Source of the DNA: Agelas oroides
Lineage: Eukaryota; Porifera; Demospongiae; Agelasida; Agelasidae
NCBI GenBank assembly: GCA_949130485.1
Contig: OX422183.1
Span: forward strand, 11,506,543 to 11,570,542
Direction of reading: 5' to 3'
Length of the DNA: 64,000 nt
Shown piece by piece: positions 9,867 to 21,152 of this stretch. Position 1 is the stretch's first letter. Each line of letters starts with the position of its first letter. Made by a program: the position numbers and the translations under genes. The notes under the pieces are model-generated. The model searched no databases. It was not told the DNA's origin and was given only the letters and a program-made list of their open reading frames with translations.

Positions 9867-12686
9867 ATGGAGGATACGACGGAAACAGCAAACACTTTCG
9901 GGCGATTCAGCCCTAGCATTATCTACGACTACATCAAAGATGGTGTCTATCCCGATTCATTCTCTAAGGCAGATAAGGGCTCTCTCAGAAAGAGAGCGAA
10001 GTTTTTCACCGTGAAAGACGCAGAGCTGTACTACCAGAGTCGCTCAAAAGCAGGTAAGACACGACATGATTTATAACCATTGTTTTTGAGCACTAACTCG
10101 TACAGCATGATGATGCCATTCAATGATGGAATATTACTGATTGATACACTTTACTTGATCTTACAGGAGTAATAGAGGAAAGATTGGTGGTGGAGGATGT
10201 GAACAAGAGGAGCAGAGTCATGGAGAGCATCCACAACAGCAGCCATTTTGGAATCAACCGCACTTTGGACTTGGTTTCCTCAAAATATTACTGGCCAGGA
10301 CTAACTAATGATGTCAAGCAATATGTAAGTACTACATGCACTAACACTACATATCTAGCTTGTGTCTGTTACAGTATGTGTATGTGTCATGTGTCCTAAA
10401 GATTGATCATAATCTCATTATATTTTTCAGGTTCGCTCGTGTGATATATGTCAAAGAAACAATCACAAGCTGCAGAAGGCTCCAGGGTCTCTAAGGCCAA
10501 TTCCAGTTCCATCAAAGCTATGGTCTCAAGTGGGTATGGATTTGATTGGCCCATTGCCTAAGACGTCTAGAGGAAATCAGTACATAGTAACTCTCACAGA
10601 CTATTTCACAAAATGGGCTGAGGCAGCACCACTTCCAGACAAATCAGCTGTTGGAGTGGCAAGGTTCATTTACTCTGTAAGTTTCTATCATTAGCATGTT
10701 ATTGGGTACTTTATGTAGAAGTAGGAGTAAGCACAATATGCTAGCATAATAGGTGAGAGCATAGCATATTATTGATAGGAGTGTAGTACAGCTGACCACT
10801 TCCTGGGTGATATTAATATCTGTTTTTGTTCTCATAGGTCATGTCGAATGGGTTGCCCTGAGACTCTGATCACCGACCAAGGTAGAGAGTTTGTAAATGA
10901 ATTGTCATCCGAGCTATACCAAATCACCAACACTGATCACAGGATAACTAGTGCCTATCATCCACAGGTTTGTTTTGTTTTTGTTTAGGTTAGCTGAGAT
11001 GCTTACTATTACAATACTTAAAAAACATTAAAAATGTAAATAGATGTAGGGATGGCATGCCAAAAAGTATGCAAACAAGGTAGGGATAATGCATGAAAGC
11101 AAAGGTCAACATATTGGCAAAGCCCCATCCTACATCTTTTTAACACTACAGCTGAGGGTCATACTAGCCTCATTCCCAGGCCACGTGGGAGGAGGAAATG
11201 GCCCGAGAACGAGGCTACAGCCATACTGCCAGTAAAGGTTGTGAACTCGTGGTACGTTTTAGGAAGACCCCCATGCACTGTCTAACTGTAGTGTGAGAAA
11301 GATGTAGGGATGGGGCTTTGCCAATGGGGAAAAGACCGTGCCAGCCATGCTACTGCCCGCTGCCGATTTCGCTTGTGACTAGTCTCGCTTCCAGACCAAT
11401 GACCGTGGTCTTTGGTCTGGGAACGAGACTTCGTGTGCGCATGCGTACAAAATTAGAAAATGGCGTCCTAAGCAACGGACAGCAGCCTCAGTGTGTTGTG
11501 AATGGCTTTTGTTGACCAGGGTGAATTTGAAGCTATGAAGACGCTGAGTAGTCGTAGAGCTCCGCGCTGTGACAAGCATCCGTTTCGTGCTACAACGACG
11601 GTGAGTACTTAAACCGTTTTCGAGATATCATTCTTGAACATAGTGGGCTGAAGAAGAAGAATACGAAAAATGGCACTTTCGATACCGCACACTTTTGCAT
11701 TTAGCTGCCTTCCGCGTGGCTTTTGGCCACTTATATGAGTCTTGCTGATCACAAAGGCACTCAAAGAGGAAGCCTGGGCGCTTAAATAAGCTTTGGTGTG
11801 TTTGTGGTGAAGTTATACGGCTTTTGCTTAAGTATTGCGTATATTGCGTGTCGGCGCCATACCTACATAGAGAGTCTACCGACGCTCTGATGAAGTACTT
11901 ACTAATTCACAGAGCAATGAACTGACAGAGCGCTTCAACCAAACACTTTCAAGATGCCTGGCCAAGATCACGGATGAATCTCACTCAGACTGGGATATGA
12001 AGATAGACACAGTTCTGTTAGGCTACAGGGCATCACGACAGAGATCAACAAAGTTCTCTTCCTACTTCATGCTTTTCCAGCAGGAAATGAGACTCCCGAT
12101 CCATAACGATGTCGGACCCAAGAGTAGTATGGGTGATTGTGAAAAGCATGATGTAAGTCATGTGTGTTATGAATAATCATTGTTTGATGTCATGTGTGTA
12201 TACGTATGTGTAGATGTGTTTGAAGTCGTGTGTTATACATGTGGTTGTGAACAATAATTTTTTGTTTGTATACAGGACTCTGAGAAAACTCCTACTCCAC
12301 CAGACACCCAATCGGATGAAAGCACCACTTCCAGAGACACTGATGCTCTCATTGAGGCGCTACTTGCAGCACGCAAGCAAGCGTTTAGCAAAGCTGAAGA
12401 AAACATCACAGCAGCACAGAAAAAGCAGAAAGAGGAATATGATAGAAAGCATCAGCCTAAAGTGCTCAAAGTTGGAACTGTAGTGTTGTTAGAAAATACT
12501 ATGCAGAAGCAGCGGAAGGGAGGAAAGCTTGAGCCTCTCTGGTTAGGGCCTTATACCATCCACAGAGATCTTGGAAAGGGCTTGTATGAGTTGTCCAACC
12601 AGGCTGGAATGGTGCTGAAGAAAAAGGCCAACATTGCACGACTCAAAGAATATGTCATAACATATTTTGTCCAGGCAACAGTATAA
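9867..12686 (+). CDS. Intron-bearing Gypsy-type integrase gene (GIN/Ginger-like)
   Basis: Encodes a DDE-type integrase. In order along the locus: an H2C2 zinc-binding domain (His pair near 10220-10250, Cys pair in SCDICQ near 10440); the catalytic core with the first Asp in MDLIGPLPK (about 10540), the second in ITDQGREF (about 10880) and the Glu in TERFNQTL (about 11930); and a C-terminal GPY/F-like module (LGPYTI, about 12545). The coding blocks are separated by about five short GT-AG introns, one of which (10970-11912) is enlarged by two inserted repeats. LTR elements lack such introns; this exon pattern is known from Ginger DNA transposons and from domesticated GIN genes. It looks whole or nearly so, with at most about one apparent break. 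No long terminal repeats were found around it. The final codons and stop lie in segmental repeat A (from about 12657), so the 3' end may not be the original one. Single-copy status in the window favours a domesticated gene or a lone Ginger copy. Confidence 0.7.
11016..11325. mobile_element. Foldback element, second copy, truncated right arm
   Basis: Same left arm as 5868-6288. The middle (11145-11300) is present in the opposite orientation and the right arm stops at ggcttt-gccaat, where another repeat begins. It lies in an intron of the integrase gene. Its inner TAGCCT hairpin is at 11164-11217. Confidence 0.8.
11326..11889 (-). mobile_element. Interspersed repeat, unbroken inverted copy of 2020-3570
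   Basis: Reverse complement of 2020-2526 joined to 3511-3570, lacking the 984-bp insertion. It begins with ggggaaaagaccg and ends with the AGAGTC..GACTCT-type hairpin. It sits in the integrase intron directly beside the truncated foldback copy, suggesting one inserted into the other. Confidence 0.8.
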
Positions 12687-12848
12687 CCAGCAGTATAATT
12701 ATCACATCAACACCAGTATCATAGTTGCTATATAAAAGTGACTACCTTATAGAGACAACTTGCATGTACTTCCGTTTGCATGATGTAAATATTCATGACC
12801 TCAACTGTTATGGTATGAACACAGGATATATCTTGCAAGAAGTGTCCA

Positions 12849-12862
12849 GTCACCATGGCAAC
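12849..12862 (+). promoter_or_regulatory. RFX-type X-box, unit A
   Basis: GTCACCATGGCAAC matches the palindromic RFX consensus (GTNRCC..GGYAAC). It lies about 40 bases upstream of TATATATAG at 12902-12910. Confidence 0.5.
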
Positions 12863-12901
12863 AGAAATTCATCGTTTGTATCCTATAAATTGTGCCTGTC
12901 C

Positions 12902-12910
12902 TATATATAG
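12902..12910 (+). promoter_or_regulatory. TATA-like box, unit A
   Basis: TATATATAG inside the most strongly conserved noncoding block of all units (attgtgcctgtcc before, tatcacctgagg after). Confidence 0.45.
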
Positions 12911-13558
12911 TATCACCTGAGGATCATATTTCACATGAATTCTGTTATATACCAATGAACACTTAGCCTCCAACCATTGGATGTTTACTAGGGGTAATTA
13001 GGAAACTGTGTGCTTATACAAGTACGGGTAAATGCCTTAGTATGTTCTGCCTGAAAATCTAACTCAAATTCACAGGCAAAATGTGCAACAATCCACTAAA
13101 TGACAATGCTCATAATTATGGTTTTCTCCTTGATCAATGATCAATGAGGTACATTTTCTAAAATTGTTTGAAACGCCTTGTCTCATCTATTGGGTTTGTA
13201 GTTAGGCTTTTTTGAGTAATGAATCAGAGATACAAAACATTAATGCAGCACAATACTGGCATCTTACTGCTGTTTGCCTTGTGGAATTGATGATGACATT
13301 TAATACAGATCAACAATAACACATCACACTAGTGGCAGATAAAGTAAACAATGAGACAAATGTGCCTTGTATGTAGCACTGACTATAGTGGGGTAGAAGT
13401 ATGTCTTAGCCACTTTCAAAAAGTGTTGCCAGCAGTGTGAAGTTTCAGCATGCAAAAAATATTATGCTTGTTCTTCTGTTGCTGATTGATTGACTGGGCA
13501 GTTGTGGTTACTCAGGTCTTCTACTCTGTACTCTGCACATGACTATTAGATGTTGTAC

Positions 13559-13643
13559 TACAATAGCCCAAACACAAGAAATGCATGCTTGCCTCATCGA
13601 TTATGATACAAGCATGCATTTCTTGTCTTTGGGCTATTGTAGT
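13559..13643. repeat. Inverted repeat unique to unit A
   Basis: ctacaatagcccaaacacaagaaatgcatgctt (first half) is mirrored at 13610-13643. In the other units only the right-hand arm exists (cttcttgtctttggactattgtag), so the left arm is a local inverted duplication. Confidence 0.75.
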
Positions 13644-14034
13644 TTCAATTTATCAAGAAGTAAGCTTTTATACTAGCAATGTTCCACTCTATGTACAACA
13701 TATCTAATATCTAACAGTCATAATGTTTTGTTGAATCAACAATAGACGAATGTCTAGCCCACTAGGCAATGAATTTGCTTACACAATCTGCCTTATCATG
13801 GCGTACGGTAGTACGCCATATGTAGGGATGACCCCGAAAAAAAATGGCGGCCACATTCAAAGTGCACAAATGACACGCTCGAAATGTCCGCGTTAGATAA
13901 GTCAACGGCCTCCATGAGCCATATCAGACATTATCGAGTGCTTCCATGGGCAACAGGATCGTTAAATTTGCTGGAAAGCATCGCTAAGTACCTGACAGTC
14001 AAGTCGCTAAAAAAGGCAAATCGTCTATCTTCTG

Positions 14035-14035
<1 letters not shown>

Positions 14036-14065
<30 letters not shown>

Positions 14066-14072
14066 CTTCTTT
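14036..14072. repeat. Microsatellite (TTC)n
   Basis: About twelve TTC units. Confidence 0.9.
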
Positions 14073-14440
14073 TGCTCACCACGATAGCACGACAACGGCT
14101 GAAGCTATTACAACAATTCAAACGCGAAAGATCAGCATAAATTACTGGGTATTATACCCACCACTCATCGTTCTCAAAGAAAGAAGTCGAATTAATCGGC
14201 GATTCTCAGGTAACCCCACGCTTATGCTTGCTGCTATACGCCATTTTGTTAGAATAGAATATTCATAGCGATTACGTCAACAGAAGTTCAACAGCTACAG
14301 CACGTGAAGTTGGCATGCAGCTGCGGTTATTCTACTTCCGTAGAGAGCTTGACGATCGATTGATTCCCAAACGATTGCATATGTTGCTACTTTCATACAG
14401 CAGTTGACGTACTTGTGCTGGATTTGACAAGGAACGCAGT

Positions 14441-14602
14441 ATGTGTAACGTCCACAAGAAACGGGCGCGGGATAAGCAGAACTATCTGCGAAACAAAGAA
14501 AGCAAAAGGCAAGCGTCCCGTAACAAGTACTGGAAGAACCCGGAAAAACACTCTTACTCTCCAAGGGTTCCTTTACCACAGTTATGCCTTACCTCTTTAT
14601 GA
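14441..14602 (+). CDS. Short Lys/Arg-rich frame, possible transposon protein N-terminus
   Basis: A 53-codon frame with many basic residues and the motif NKYWKNPEK. Repeated K-x-NPE-type motifs with basic helices are common at the N-terminus of Helitron/PIF1-type replicase proteins of marine invertebrates, so this may be a fragment of one. It may also end at a splice donor. It lies inside the composite insertion. Confidence 0.3.
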   Translation: MCNVHKKRARDKQNYLRNKESKRQASRNKYWKNPEKHSYSPRVPLPQLCLTSL

Positions 14603-14951
14603 CCTATGTACCTGCCACCCACCATACACAACCTACACACACCTGCCCACAATGTATAACCAGCTATAGAAACTGTTCCTTGGACAACACACAACATACA
14701 GTGTTACAACCCTGTCATACAACAGAACAGGTAGACAGTCATGTATATACCACAGTGCCTTAGAACAACCACTCACACACACATGCACATACCCAATTAG
14801 ACAACAGTTACACCCATGATTCCATTGTCAAGTGGACAAGTGCAAACAGCTAACATCCTCCAGAAATCCATCAACATCAACAATAAACTACATAACAAGT
14901 CATTTCACTTGGGGTGTGGTTACACAACAACAACAAAAAAACAACAGAAAC

Positions 14952-15629
14952 AAGTCACAAAAAAGTTTGCCAAACGCAAACAAGCACATGTAGGGATGAA
15001 ATCCTCAAAAACCAACCAAACAAGACGGGAACGACACCACAATACTTTTACACCATCCCTACATCTTGTGCCATTTTGCCACCTGTACACAACACAAAAC
15101 CCTCTACATTTGTACTTATTAGCCCACACCAACCACAAACAAACATAGTACTTCACTCCATTCAACTATCTCACAAAATAACCCATCCTTCACAAAGCAT
15201 TACAAAATTACCGCTACTCACTTCACAGCCACCTGTATACAAGACAACCCATATCTATCATGCTAAACAGGCATAAAACTTAACAACATAATGCACATTC
15301 CAACATAACACACACACTCACCACTCCTCACTCACTCCACACCTTCTACACACAACTTGGACCATACCTGCTACACTCAGTAGCAACCACCAACAACACA
15401 ACATACTCACTATGCACAACACACCCACGCCACACCCTTCCATCTACAAGACAACCCTCTTCTACACACAACTAAAAAACAAATACAAACACACAGTTTT
15501 GGCAAAATGGCACAAGATGTAGGGATGGTGTAAAAGTATTGTGGTGTCGTTCCCGTCTTGTTTGGTTGGTTTTTGAGGATTTCATCCCTACATGTGCTTG
15601 TTTGCGTTTGGCAAACTTTTTTGTGACTT
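14952..15629. mobile_element. Foldback element with about 130-bp arms and C/A-rich centre
   Basis: The left arm (aagtcacaaaaaagtttgcc ... ccatccctacatcttgtgcc) is repeated in reverse at 15490-15629. The centre is strongly C/A-rich on the plus strand with almost no G. The frames crossing it (14816-15276) are low-complexity and not supported as genes. The arms contain the same tgtagggatg word as the elements at 2020 and 5868. Confidence 0.85.
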
Positions 15630-15866
15630 TATACAGAGAAGCAGATGGCTAGTCATTCTAAGACCTTGTGCACACCACACCTACAGTCTGTGGGGGGTGC
15701 AATTCCTTGTGATAATATATTCATAACTGTGTTATCCCATGTCCAATATATTTATTCATTTATTACATGATTGGACCAAACAAGGGATGAACAACACAAG
15801 CAGTATTGAAATCTTTTATTGCATGCCATATCTTTAACCCCTAAGTGACAAAAGGCAGCTTAGAAG

Positions 15867-16132
15867 GTGACTTCCAAGCAAGCTGTCAACACCAACCACC
15901 TTCTGAGTCCCATCCGCTTCTTCCTTGTCAACATCACTGAATACCCAAATGGGTCACCAAACACCTTGAATATTTCAGCTGATGATACATCAGGAATCAT
16001 TCAGTCATTAACTATGTTCGAAAGGCGGCGGACAGTTTTGGCGTATTATGTGGAGGTTGACTATGTGTTTGCTGTGGCAGCAGAAAATGATATTTGTGTC
16101 AGAGAGTTCAGTAATGCAAGCAAAGCAGCATG
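15867..16132 (+). pseudogene. FN3 exon remnant, unit A
   Basis: The deduced piece keeps an FN3 core: PIRFFLVNITEY (C strand), TLNISADD, then VDYVFAVAAEN (F strand) and EFSNAS (G strand). The frame is continuous here, unlike in units B and C, where the same exon lacks 8 bases before the MFERR block. The first part of the domain is shortened, the exon end is replaced by a MITE (16138-16491), and no TM or tail exons follow in this unit. It is therefore a non-functional relic that preserves the ancestral frame. Confidence 0.65.
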
Positions 16133-16137
16133 CCTAG

Positions 16138-16259
16138 CAGGGTTTCATACAGGATTTTGAGATGGGGGGGGGGGGGGGGGGGGGGGGGGAAACAGGATGG
16201 TAGCAGGATGATCATAGTGTGCGAAACATGTGCATGCCTACTAATGGGGTCTGGGGGCA

Positions 16260-16295
<36 letters not shown>

Positions 16296-16491
16296 AGGAA
16301 AATTTTGAATTTACATCCTCTCAGATTGCTTCTGACGCAATCTGGGACAAAATTTCGATGACACATACTTATGTTCAGTAACATGTATATAGCAACTATA
16401 CTCAATTTCAAGATTTCTGGGGGGGGGGAAATTGTGGCTGGGGGTGGAAAATTCCAGCCCCCCCCCCCCCGCCCCTCTGTATGAAACCCTG
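16138..16491. mobile_element. hAT-like MITE with CAGGG ends, 5-bp duplication, in the FN3 exon
   Basis: Termini CAGGGTTTCATACAG and complement; flanked by CCTAG at 16133-16137 and 16492-16496. The inside is dominated by a 26-base G run (16164-16189), a 34-base C run (16262-16295) and smaller G and C runs that can fold back. CAGGG ends with 5-bp duplications fit the hAT5-type group. Confidence 0.75.
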
Positions 16492-17094
16492 CCTAGGTAT
16501 AAGCACACATATGTTAGGTAGTTAACTACTGAAAGATTTACAGATTGCTGACAGGGTAAGATAGCGTCTTCAGGATGAATGCAGAATTTCTAATAGCTTG
16601 CCATTCATCAAAGTCCTAAAACGAACTTAGGACCCCTATTTCCACAACTAAGTCAATCTTACTTTCTGTCTCTCATCTCTATTTCTGTCAGAGGTTCTTA
16701 GTGAAGGAAGTCTGAGGGTACATGCATTCCTCAATTTGAGAGCCTCTCAGGTCAATTTTGAAGCCATTTTAGGCTACTGCTTGTGATTTCTGTGCCGTAC
16801 ACCGAATGGAACTGCAAAGCAAAGTTGAATCAAGCCCCCAACAAACCAGGGATAACACTTGGTGTTTTCTCATCATAGCTGCTTCACTGCCATATCAAAT
16901 TTTGACCCTGAGTCAATGATGTTAGTGACTTCTCCAAACCTTACTATTGGTGGTACTAATACCAACGAGAGAGAGTCAAGGCTACGTTGATATTATGACC
17001 AACCTGCCCAAATTGGAGGTCAGCGATGAGAAGCTAACATCTAGTAAGTAGTCCATCTTAGTGAAGACAGATAATATACACTGGAGTAGTGTTA

Positions 17095-17434
17095 CCATAA
17101 TCTCATGAAAGAGCGCCGACTCACAAAAGAGTGCCTGCCCCCTACTTTTGGCCCAATTTCCAGTATAGGGTCAAAGTTTACTCAAATGAGCGCCCACCCT
17201 GGAGCGAGCTTAATTGAGAAGCACAGCCTCAAGCGCTATGCATTGAGGTAAGAAACTTTGTACCGTTGTATGTTATTGCTTGTCCAATTACTTACTTCGA
17301 GGGCATCGAGTCACTTTAAACATGACAAGGGCGCTCCTTGGTTAAATGTGGAAACACTTGAAAGAGCGCCCACGCCCCTCTTTGGTGGACTTGTATAAGG
17401 TGCTCCACCATGGGCGCTCTTTGTGAGACTACAG
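17095..17434. mobile_element. TA-flanked MITE, CC(A/G)TAATCTC family, unit A copy
   Basis: Ends CCATAATCTCATGAAAGAGC and GCTCTTTGTGAGACTACAG, flanked by TA. The inside holds repeated AAAGAGCGCC-type motifs. Copies are at 26317-26716, about 36190-36362, 39390-39712 and 52598-53109. Confidence 0.7.
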
Positions 17435-18556
17435 TATTTGTTTTTGTCAGATTTCTTCTTGTCTGGACCAAACAATAACGTTGGTTAGCCAATCTGAGAT
17501 GGTGTACTCCATAGTAAGACCGTATACCTGGTACCCTGCTCTTTTTCCCTCTGGCACTTGCACACATCTCTTCAGATAACTGACAGATACCCAGACAGTC
17601 TACCAAAACCAGCTATGAGCTACATGACAGATGTCTAAACACTGTTGCATGTGTGCTATCACCAGTAATCATCCTTCAGTATTGTAGTTAGGCCCATCTT
17701 TTAACTCAGCATGTGTTGATCTTTGTATACCAGTAACAACAATTTGATTGTGTGCTTCACTTTGTTATCTCACTCATCTGTGCTGTACTGTACTGCATGA
17801 AAATATAGTGCAAACTATAATGATTAGTCAGGCTAAAATACTTCATTATCCCATTTCTAAGTTTTCTGCTTGTTCTGAGTCTTTCGCTTGCAAAATCAAT
17901 GTGCCACTATTCATCCAAAACTTGCAAACTTCTGTCATCATGTGCACTGCATACATGATAAACTAAGCTATGTGGTTCTGAACAAGTTTTGTGGCAACAT
18001 ATTTATCACGCTAAGCACAGGATTTAACAACAGGCCAGCTACCTAATACTATAGGATATACTTGCGAAATTTCTGTCATTATGTACACTACGCACTTAAC
18101 TTTAACTGTGCATGCTATGGTGCCCAGCTCTCTGTTGTTCATGTTTAGAGATAGCAAAATGTGATAAATGTTGTATCCTACATGAGTGCATCTCCAATAC
18201 CTAAATTCTCATGTCAAATTTGTACAGTTACAGAACCACAAAATAACATAACATATTTTGTCCAGGCAACAGTATAACAAGCAGTATTATCACATCAATT
18301 ATTAGACCATCGCAATTAAAATCGGTCCCACGGTATGTCAATATATTTACAATTACAGACCCCCCTATACTCCATGTTTTGTCCAAGCAACAATATTACC
18401 AGCAGTATCAACAGCAGTATCATAGTTATTGTGAAAGTGTATAGCAACTGCCTGATACAGACAACTTGCATGTGCTCTTCTGGTTGCATGATGTAAATAT
18501 TCATGACCTCAATTGTTATGGTATGAACACAGGATATAGCTTGCAAGAAGTGTCCA

Positions 18557-18570
18557 GTCACCATGGCAAC
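18557..18570 (+). promoter_or_regulatory. RFX-type X-box, unit B
   Basis: GTCACCATGGCAAC, identical to units A, C and D; TATATATAG follows at 18610-18618. Confidence 0.5.
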
Positions 18571-19878
18571 AGAAATTCATCGTTTGTATCCCATAAATTG
18601 TGCCTGTCCTATATATAGTATCACCTGAGGATCATATTTCACATGAATTCTGTTATATATCAATGAACACTTAGCCTCCAACCATTGGATGTTTACTAGG
18701 GGTAATTAGGAAACTGTGTGCTTATACTAGTACGGGTAAATGCCTTAGAATGATCTGCCTGAAAACATAGTATACTATACCTCAAGTTCACAGGCAAAAG
18801 GCACATGCAAAATGTGCAACAATCCACTAATGCTCATATGGTTTTCTCCTTGATCAATGATCAATGAAGTACATTTTCTAAAATTGTTTGAAACGCCTTG
18901 TCTCATCTATTGGGTTTGTAGTTAGGCTTTTTTGAGTAATGAATCAGAGATACAAAACATTAATACAGCACAATACTGGCATCTTACTGCTGTTTGCTTT
19001 AAATATGGGATGGGATTGATGATGAAGCAGGCATGTGATGACATTTGATACAGATCAGCAATAACAACTCACAATGACATAAACAATGAGACAAATGTTC
19101 TAAATTTGTATGTAGCACTGATTATAGTGGGGTACCACTATATGTTTCAGCCACTTTCAAGAAGTGTTGCCAACATGCTGGGCAGTTGCTGTACTCAACA
19201 GTAAGTTGGTGTGAAGCGCAGCATGCAAAAAAATATTATGCTTGTTCTTCTGGAGGAGGGTGGGGCTGACTGGGCAGTTGTACGTATGTGGTTACTCAGG
19301 TCCTCTACTCTGTACTCTGCATTTGATGTCGATTCATTGATCATGATTGACAAGACTTCTTGTCTTTGGACTATTGTAGTTCCAAAGTTTCAAGAAGTAA
19401 GCTTTTATACTAACAATGTTAATTTTCCCACTCTATGTGCATAATCTAATATCCTATATGTAATCATAATGTTTTGTTGAATCAACAATAAACGGATGTC
19501 TAGCCCACTAGGCAATGAATTTGCACACATGAATTCTGCATGGTATACAGAGAAGCAGATAACTATAGTCACAGTCTGTGGGGGGTGCAATTGAGAATAT
19601 GTGAGAATATATTCATATATACTTGTGTTATTGCATGTCCATATTATTCATTTATCACATGATTGCACAAACAAGGGCTGGACCATACATGTAGTATTCA
19701 TGGTGAAATCTTTTATTGCAGTCGGCTATTGCATAGCATATCTTTAACCCCTAAGTGACAAAAGGCAGCTCAGAAGGTGACAAAGGTCAGAGATGAAGTC
19801 TAAACTGTCAGTGAGTGAGGTTGTAACCACTTTCCATTAACTGTTTAAGTTTGAGAACCCTACTTTCCCCCTTTTCAG

Positions 19879-20208
19879 GACCTCCCAGCAAGCCAACAAC
19901 ACCCATCATCAATGCCACCACCATCCAAACACTTTCTCTGTTGATTTTGGGTCAAGCCCTATCCACTTCTTTCTCGTCAACATCACTGAATACCCAAATG
20001 GGTCACCAAACACCTTGAATATTTCAGCTGATGATACATCAGGAATCATTCACTATGTTTGAAAGACGGCAGACAATTTTGGTGCATTATGTGGAAATGA
20101 GACTTTCTAGTCAATTAAACAATCAGGTTGACTATGTGTTTACTGTGGCAGCAGAAAATGATATTGGTGTTGGAGAGTTCAGTAATGCAACCAGCCCTGG
20201 ACGCCCAG
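19879..20208 (+). pseudogene. FN3 exon, unit B (disrupted)
   Basis: Bounded by a good acceptor (ccccttttcag) and donor (cccag|gtgagc). It encodes in pieces PSKPTTPIINATTIQTL, FFLVNITEYPNG, NISADDTSGIIHY, VDYVFTVAAENDIGVGEFSNA, a typical FN3 strand order. Compared with unit E the first part lacks 10 bases, and compared with unit A the middle lacks 8 bases and meets TGA. The exon therefore cannot be read through. The same changes in unit C show they predate the B/C duplication. Possible escape by exon skipping is open, because neighbouring exons are phase compatible in part. Confidence 0.6.
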
Positions 20209-21152
20209 GTGAGCTCACATAGCGTTACGTGGATTCTAGGTGTTAACTACTGAAAGGTTTAAAAATTGCTGACAGGGTAAGATAGATGGACGCAGAATTT
20301 ATACTAGCTTGCCATCCATGAAGTGTAGTTACACCTTGTACATTTTGGGGACAGAAATTTCACCGTCATCAAAGTCCTGAAATTAACTTAGGAACCCCAT
20401 TTACACAACTGAGTGTGAAGGTCAATCTTACTTTCTGTCTCTCATCTCTATCTCTTATCCATGTCCCACAACTACCTCAACTATGATGGACTGTAATCCA
20501 GAAGATGGTAAGCTTGTACGTAAGCTATTGGACTCATAATGGGATTAGTTTATTATGGTTCCTAAATGCAAGTAACATTGAATGAACAATATGAGCCCTT
20601 GCTAGCAGACAGCCTGTGAATTGCTACTATTAGTAAGTATTGATGCTTCCTGGGAAACGGTTAATTTCTGGGTGCTCCTATTAACAGACTCGGTTACAAA
20701 ATATGTACTTGTGTCCACACCTGGTATACTAAGAACTGACAAAATATCTACATGTGTACTTGTGTCTGGTATACTCACCTGCCCCCCTAGTGCAGTAAAT
20801 GACCAGCTGGGAATCAATACATTGGAGCAACCTCTACTACAAACTGTAGTACACAATTAATTTCTTGTCTCAGGGGGAGCTGGCCTTGATTTTTTTTTGA
20901 AGACCAGCTTTTTGTATATGTTGCAGTTCGGAAGAAAAATCTCACATAATTATTGTGATTGTTGAAAATATCACTAATAAGGGAGGGACCCATACCCTCT
21001 GCATCATATGCCTTATTATGTAAATATGTATGTCTGCTGCTTCATATTCATATCATATGCCTTATTATGCAAATATATATGTCTGCTGCTTCATATTCCC
21101 TTTTTCACTCAATAGTGTTTCACTAAAAACTCTTTCTCCATTTCCTCTTCAG

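Larger units (their letters stand above)
13797..15632. mobile_element. Composite insertion in unit A
   Basis: In other units the flanking sequences (ggcaatgaatttgc... and tatacagagaagcag) are almost adjacent. Here 1.8 kb intervenes. It begins with a small hairpin (ggcgtacggtagtacgcc) and tgtagggatg, contains a (TTC)n tract and a Lys/Arg-rich frame (14441-14602), and ends with the foldback element 14952-15629. Confidence 0.65.
12657..18240 (+). repeat. Segmental repeat unit A (shortened, with insertions)
   Basis: Starts at cataacatattttgtccagg, the same junction as in units B and E. It carries the X-box/TATA block, the M1 block (13430-13670), an FN3 exon copy (15867-16132), and the 3' block (16700-18240). 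The stretch holding TM and tail exons in units B and C is missing between about 16690 and 16700. A 1.8-kb composite insertion (about 13797-15632) interrupts it. Confidence 0.8.

Noticed and set aside
14816-15276. 110- and 120-codon frames
   Set aside because: Low-complexity C/A-rich interior and arm of a foldback element.
16870-17050. Possible extra tail exon (GYVDIMTNLPKLEV) in units A, B and D
   Set aside because: The last 24 codons look protein-like, but no acceptor joins them in frame to the receptor exons.
19228-19400. M1 block (LLEEGG..DWAVV..) as a signal exon of the unit receptors
   Set aside because: It ends at a donor-like site and recurs in five units, but the N-terminus is not signal-like and the frame is not kept in all copies.
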